Of a DNA stretch of 64,000 nt, positions 61,339 to 64,000 are shown in pieces. The stretch lies in the NCBI RefSeq assembly GCF_031082405.1, contig NZ_JAVHJU010000061.1, positions 203,432-267,431 on the forward strand, in the 5' to 3' direction. This DNA is from Amycolatopsis sp. A133. Lineage in GTDB: Bacteria > Actinomycetota > Actinomycetes > Mycobacteriales > Pseudonocardiaceae. Made by a program: the position numbers and the translations under genes. Each line of letters opens with the position of its first letter. Position 1 is the first letter of the stretch. The notes under the pieces are model-generated. The model ran no database searches and was not told where the DNA came from. It worked only from the letters and a program-made list of their open reading frames with translations.

Positions 61339-63917
61339 TGGATTCCCCGGTGACCGATGTGGCGGGCAACCTGCTGTTCTGTGTCGACGGCTCGGTGTGG
61401 GCAGTGTGGCGAGTGCTGCCGCACGAGAGCGCCCGCTCCACCGGCCGCCAGCTGCGCGAGCTGTACGACCGCACTGTGACGCTGATGAAGTCGTTGCGCG
61501 GTGAGGTGATGATCGCGTCGCTGTGCGAGCAGGTCGAGGCCCACGCGATCGTCCGGCGCTGCCTGGACCGGATCGATCTGGACGCGAACCCGCACTGGGC
61601 GGAGACCGTCCACAACGCCTGGGACCAGCTCGACACCCTCGACGTCCTCGGTCGCAGCTTCTGGCTTGCAAAGCCCCTCGCCGGCCATGGCTGGAAAGAA
61701 GCCGCCCAGGCGACCGCGCGCGCGACGACCGCAGCACTCGGAGAGCTGCTCGGCGTGCCTGCCCGGCCCGCATCAGCTGCTGCGGTGGCGGCGGGACGGG
61801 AGCGGGCGCGGGTGGCGGCCCAGGAGCTCGGCGGCGCGGTCCCGTTCCGGCCGACGACAGAGGCGGAGCTGCTGTGGTGGCTCTGTCGCGCCTCGGTCCG
61901 CGGGGTCAACGAGCCGCAGCTTGACCGGACCGACGCCGTCCACAACACCGGCCTCGCGACGCGACGGGGGAGCGGCCGCGCCCGGCTGACAACGCTGCGC
62001 AGCTGCGTGTTCGATGAAGGCGGCCGCACCGACCCGCCACAGGAACGCCAGGGCTGGGGACCGTTGGGACTTTTGAACCGCCGGTTCCTCAAATGCGTGA
62101 CTCCGGGCGACGACGGCGCGGTCGCCAGCTACCAGGCCTTCCTCGTGCTGGCCGAGATGCCGCGGGCGTTCACCTTCCCCGGGCACGAGATCCTGGCCCG
62201 GCTGGCCGACATCGGGTTCGGCGTCGACTACGCGCTACGGATCACCGCCCGCTCGAACGAGGACGCCCGCGCGGCCAACCGGCGCCGGACCCGGGATCTG
62301 ATGAGCCAGGACGAGGAGCACGCCGGCGACACCGCCGGCGTCCCGGCGGACGTGAGCTCGGCGCAGGAGGAGATCCAGCACAAGAACGCCCGCCTCGGCG
62401 CCAGCTCCACCGAGATCGACCTCGAAGTCGGCGTCGTCGCCTGCGTCTGGGGCTCCACCGCGCGCGACGCCGACGCCCGCGCAAAGGCGCTGCGGCAGGC
62501 GTTCCTGGGCGGGGAGTACCGATGGGAACGGCCGCTCGGCGGGCAGCGGCAGCTCTACCAGGCGCTGCTGCCCGGGAGCCGGACGCCGATGGTGGTGCGC
62601 GAGTGCAGCCAGAACCTCCTCGCCACCGACGCCGCCATGCTGCTGCCCGTGTCAGCCACCGACTTCGGCGACCCCACCGGGGCGCTGTTCGGGCTGACCG
62701 TCGACGGCGGCGCCATCACCCCGTTCCTGCTCGACCCCACCTACGGACCGACGCACGACTCCTCCGGCGGGATCGCGGTCATCGGCGAGCTCGGTGTCGG
62801 CAAGTCGGTGATCCTGAAGAACGTCGCCGCGGTCGTGCGGCTGATGCTCGATGGGCGGGTGATCGTCATCGATCGGACCCGCAGCCGTGAATGGGCGCCC
62901 GTCGCGGCGGCGCTGCGGGGGAACGCGCAGATCGTCGACATCATCGACCCCAGCCTCGACGACCGGCCCGCCGCGGCGGAGCTGCGGCACTCCTGTGACC
63001 CGCTGCGCGTCTTCCACCGCACCGCCAGATCGAGTACGGGCATAGCGGAGACGTTCTTTGCCTCGTGGCTCGATCTGGAATCCAATTCGGCCGAGCGGGA
63101 CGCTCTCGGCCGCGGCCTCGACGAGGTCAGCGGACACGCGGAGGCGTCCAGCAACCGACTTGTCGATACACTGCGGAAGCAGGGCGCCAGTGACCCGGCG
63201 GCCCGCGCGCTGGCGGATCGGCTCGAGCGGCTGCGGCGCGACCCGATCACCCGCCCGATCTTCGACCCCGACCTCTCTCCGGTCGACCTCTTCGGTGCGG
63301 ACATGGTGGTGTTCTGTACCAACGAGATCCCGCTGCCGAGTGCGTTGGAGATGAGCAACGAGCGGATGGCCGCCCGGATCCCGCTGCGCAAGCTCTTCGG
63401 CCGTGCCTTCCACCTGCTCATCGCCGCCATCGCCAAGGAAATCTGCTTCACCCCGGGCCGGTGGGGCGAGTTCATCTGCGACGAGGCCTACAACGTCACC
63501 GGCACTCCCGAAGGCCAGCAAATCGCCCTGGAGTTCGTCCGCGACGGCCGCAAACACGGCGCCGACGCCGCCTTCGGCTCCCACGCGCCAAAAGACCTCG
63601 GCGACGACATCCTGCGCGGCCTGATTGCGGTGCGGTTCCTCGGCCGCCACCGCGACGACGGGCTCGCCCGCAGCGGCCTGGCCTGGCTCGGCGTCGACCC
63701 CGCCGACGCCCGCTACCACGAGATCGTCACCAAGGACCTCTCGCCGCTCAACCCGGCCGGCGGCGAGGAAGAGCGACGTGCTCGAGCGGGGGAGTTCCTC
63801 GTGCGGGACCACAGTGGACGGATCGGCAAGGTCAAAGTCATGATCCAGCCGTACCGCACGCTACCGGAGGCCGTCCTGACCACACCAGACGTATCCCGAG
63901 GCCATCGGGCGCATTGA
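61338..63917 (+). CDS. VirB4/TcpF-like conjugation ATPase
   Basis: An 859-residue ATPase. The N-terminal half has the VirB4 fold without motifs I can name. The C-terminal ATPase has Walker A VIGELGVGKSVILKN (about residues 481-495), Walker B EFICDEAYNV (about 710), and AFGSHAPKDLGDDI with the conserved Gln/Asp sensor area. It powers assembly of the mating pore or substrate transfer at the membrane. The gene is continuous and looks intact. Confidence 0.88.
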   Translation: MDSPVTDVAGNLLFCVDGSVWAVWRVLPHESARSTGRQLRELYDRTVTLMKSLRGEVMIASLCEQVEAHAIVRRCLDRIDLDANPHWAETVHNAWDQLDTLDVLGRSFWLAKPLAGHGWKEAAQATARATTAALGELLGVPARPASAAAVAAGRERARVAAQELGGAVPFRPTTEAELLWWLCRASVRGVNEPQLDRTDAVHNTGLATRRGSGRARLTTLRSCVFDEGGRTDPPQERQGWGPLGLLNRRFLKCVTPGDDGAVASYQAFLVLAEMPRAFTFPGHEILARLADIGFGVDYALRITARSNEDARAANRRRTRDLMSQDEEHAGDTAGVPADVSSAQEEIQHKNARLGASSTEIDLEVGVVACVWGSTARDADARAKALRQAFLGGEYRWERPLGGQRQLYQALLPGSRTPMVVRECSQNLLATDAAMLLPVSATDFGDPTGALFGLTVDGGAITPFLLDPTYGPTHDSSGGIAVIGELGVGKSVILKNVAAVVRLMLDGRVIVIDRTRSREWAPVAAALRGNAQIVDIIDPSLDDRPAAAELRHSCDPLRVFHRTARSSTGIAETFFASWLDLESNSAERDALGRGLDEVSGHAEASSNRLVDTLRKQGASDPAARALADRLERLRRDPITRPIFDPDLSPVDLFGADMVVFCTNEIPLPSALEMSNERMAARIPLRKLFGRAFHLLIAAIAKEICFTPGRWGEFICDEAYNVTGTPEGQQIALEFVRDGRKHGADAAFGSHAPKDLGDDILRGLIAVRFLGRHRDDGLARSGLAWLGVDPADARYHEIVTKDLSPLNPAGGEEERRARAGEFLVRDHSGRIGKVKVMIQPYRTLPEAVLTTPDVSRGHRAH

Positions 63918-63969
63918 AGACGGCTTGGGTTCTTGGGGTGGTTGCAACATCGTGTGGTTGGAGGGTGTT

Positions 63970-64000
63970 GTGGCTGGTCGGGTGGGTCGGGTGTCGTTGC
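63970..64000 (+). CDS. Start of a further gene (runs off the window)
   Basis: A GTG at 63970 is preceded by GGAGGG at good spacing and reads VAGRVGRVSL before the window ends. Ten residues do not allow a family call. The preceding GT-rich stretch (63930-63960) has the look of an insertion-sequence end, so a transposase is possible. Confidence 0.35.
   Translation, partial: MAGRVGRVSL

Noticed and set aside
1..64000. CRISPR array
   Set aside because: No regular short repeat with unique spacers is visible anywhere, including the intergenic gaps.

Overview
The window is high-GC actinobacterial DNA. DUF3558 and EspG-type ESX proteins, a SARP regulator, a PknB-like kinase and T4SS-like conjugation genes all point to the Pseudonocardiales. 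Amycolatopsis or a close relative is my inference; no rRNA or housekeeping marker is present to prove it.

Left part (1-28 kb), chromosome-like: an MBL-fold hydrolase divergent from an XRE regulator; relics of a second regulator/oxidoreductase pair; a secreted class-C beta-lactamase-like serine hydrolase; an NADP quinone oxidoreductase; a lipoprotein; and a SARP regulator divergent from an alpha/beta hydrolase, with a heptamer direct repeat between them. A four-gene RiPP cluster follows at 8.47-12.49 kb: duplicated-motif precursor, B12-type radical SAM, DUF5825-like partner and MFS exporter. Then come an AAGNRAV-motif protein with a P5-like muramidase region, an ESX-associated operon (small protein, DUF3558 lipoprotein, WXG-like substrate, EspG), a Ser/Thr kinase, a secreted tandem-hydrolase protein with a TetR regulator, a one-pass receptor with a periplasmic-binding-protein-like ectodomain, and a flavin monooxygenase.

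Right part (about 28-64 kb), a mobile/defence island: a relic of an integrase, a protein with a catalytically dead RNase H-like domain, and a DUF2637 membrane protein open it. A dense set of defence-type genes follows: two NACHT ATPases, an Mrr-like nuclease with STAND ATPase, a truncated OLD-like ATPase, a broken KAP NTPase, HEPN proteins, an ImmA/IrrE peptidase operon, a PIN protein and a giant helicase-nuclease coupled to a HEPN protein. Intact and broken IS110 and IS481 elements lie among them, with an operon of a small membrane protein, an interrupted sigma-like factor and a conservon-type GTPase. The right end is a T4SS-like conjugation cluster (sigma-like regulator, TcpC/VirB8-like, small membrane protein, TcpE-like, VirB4-like ATPase) that runs off the window. 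I read 28-64 kb as an integrative conjugative element, or several, carrying a defence island that has suffered repeated deletion and insertion.

The best candidates for undescribed biology are the RiPP cluster, the dead-RNase-H protein, the helicase-nuclease/HEPN operon, the receptor with a degenerate P-loop cytoplasmic half, and the interrupted sigma/GTPase operon.
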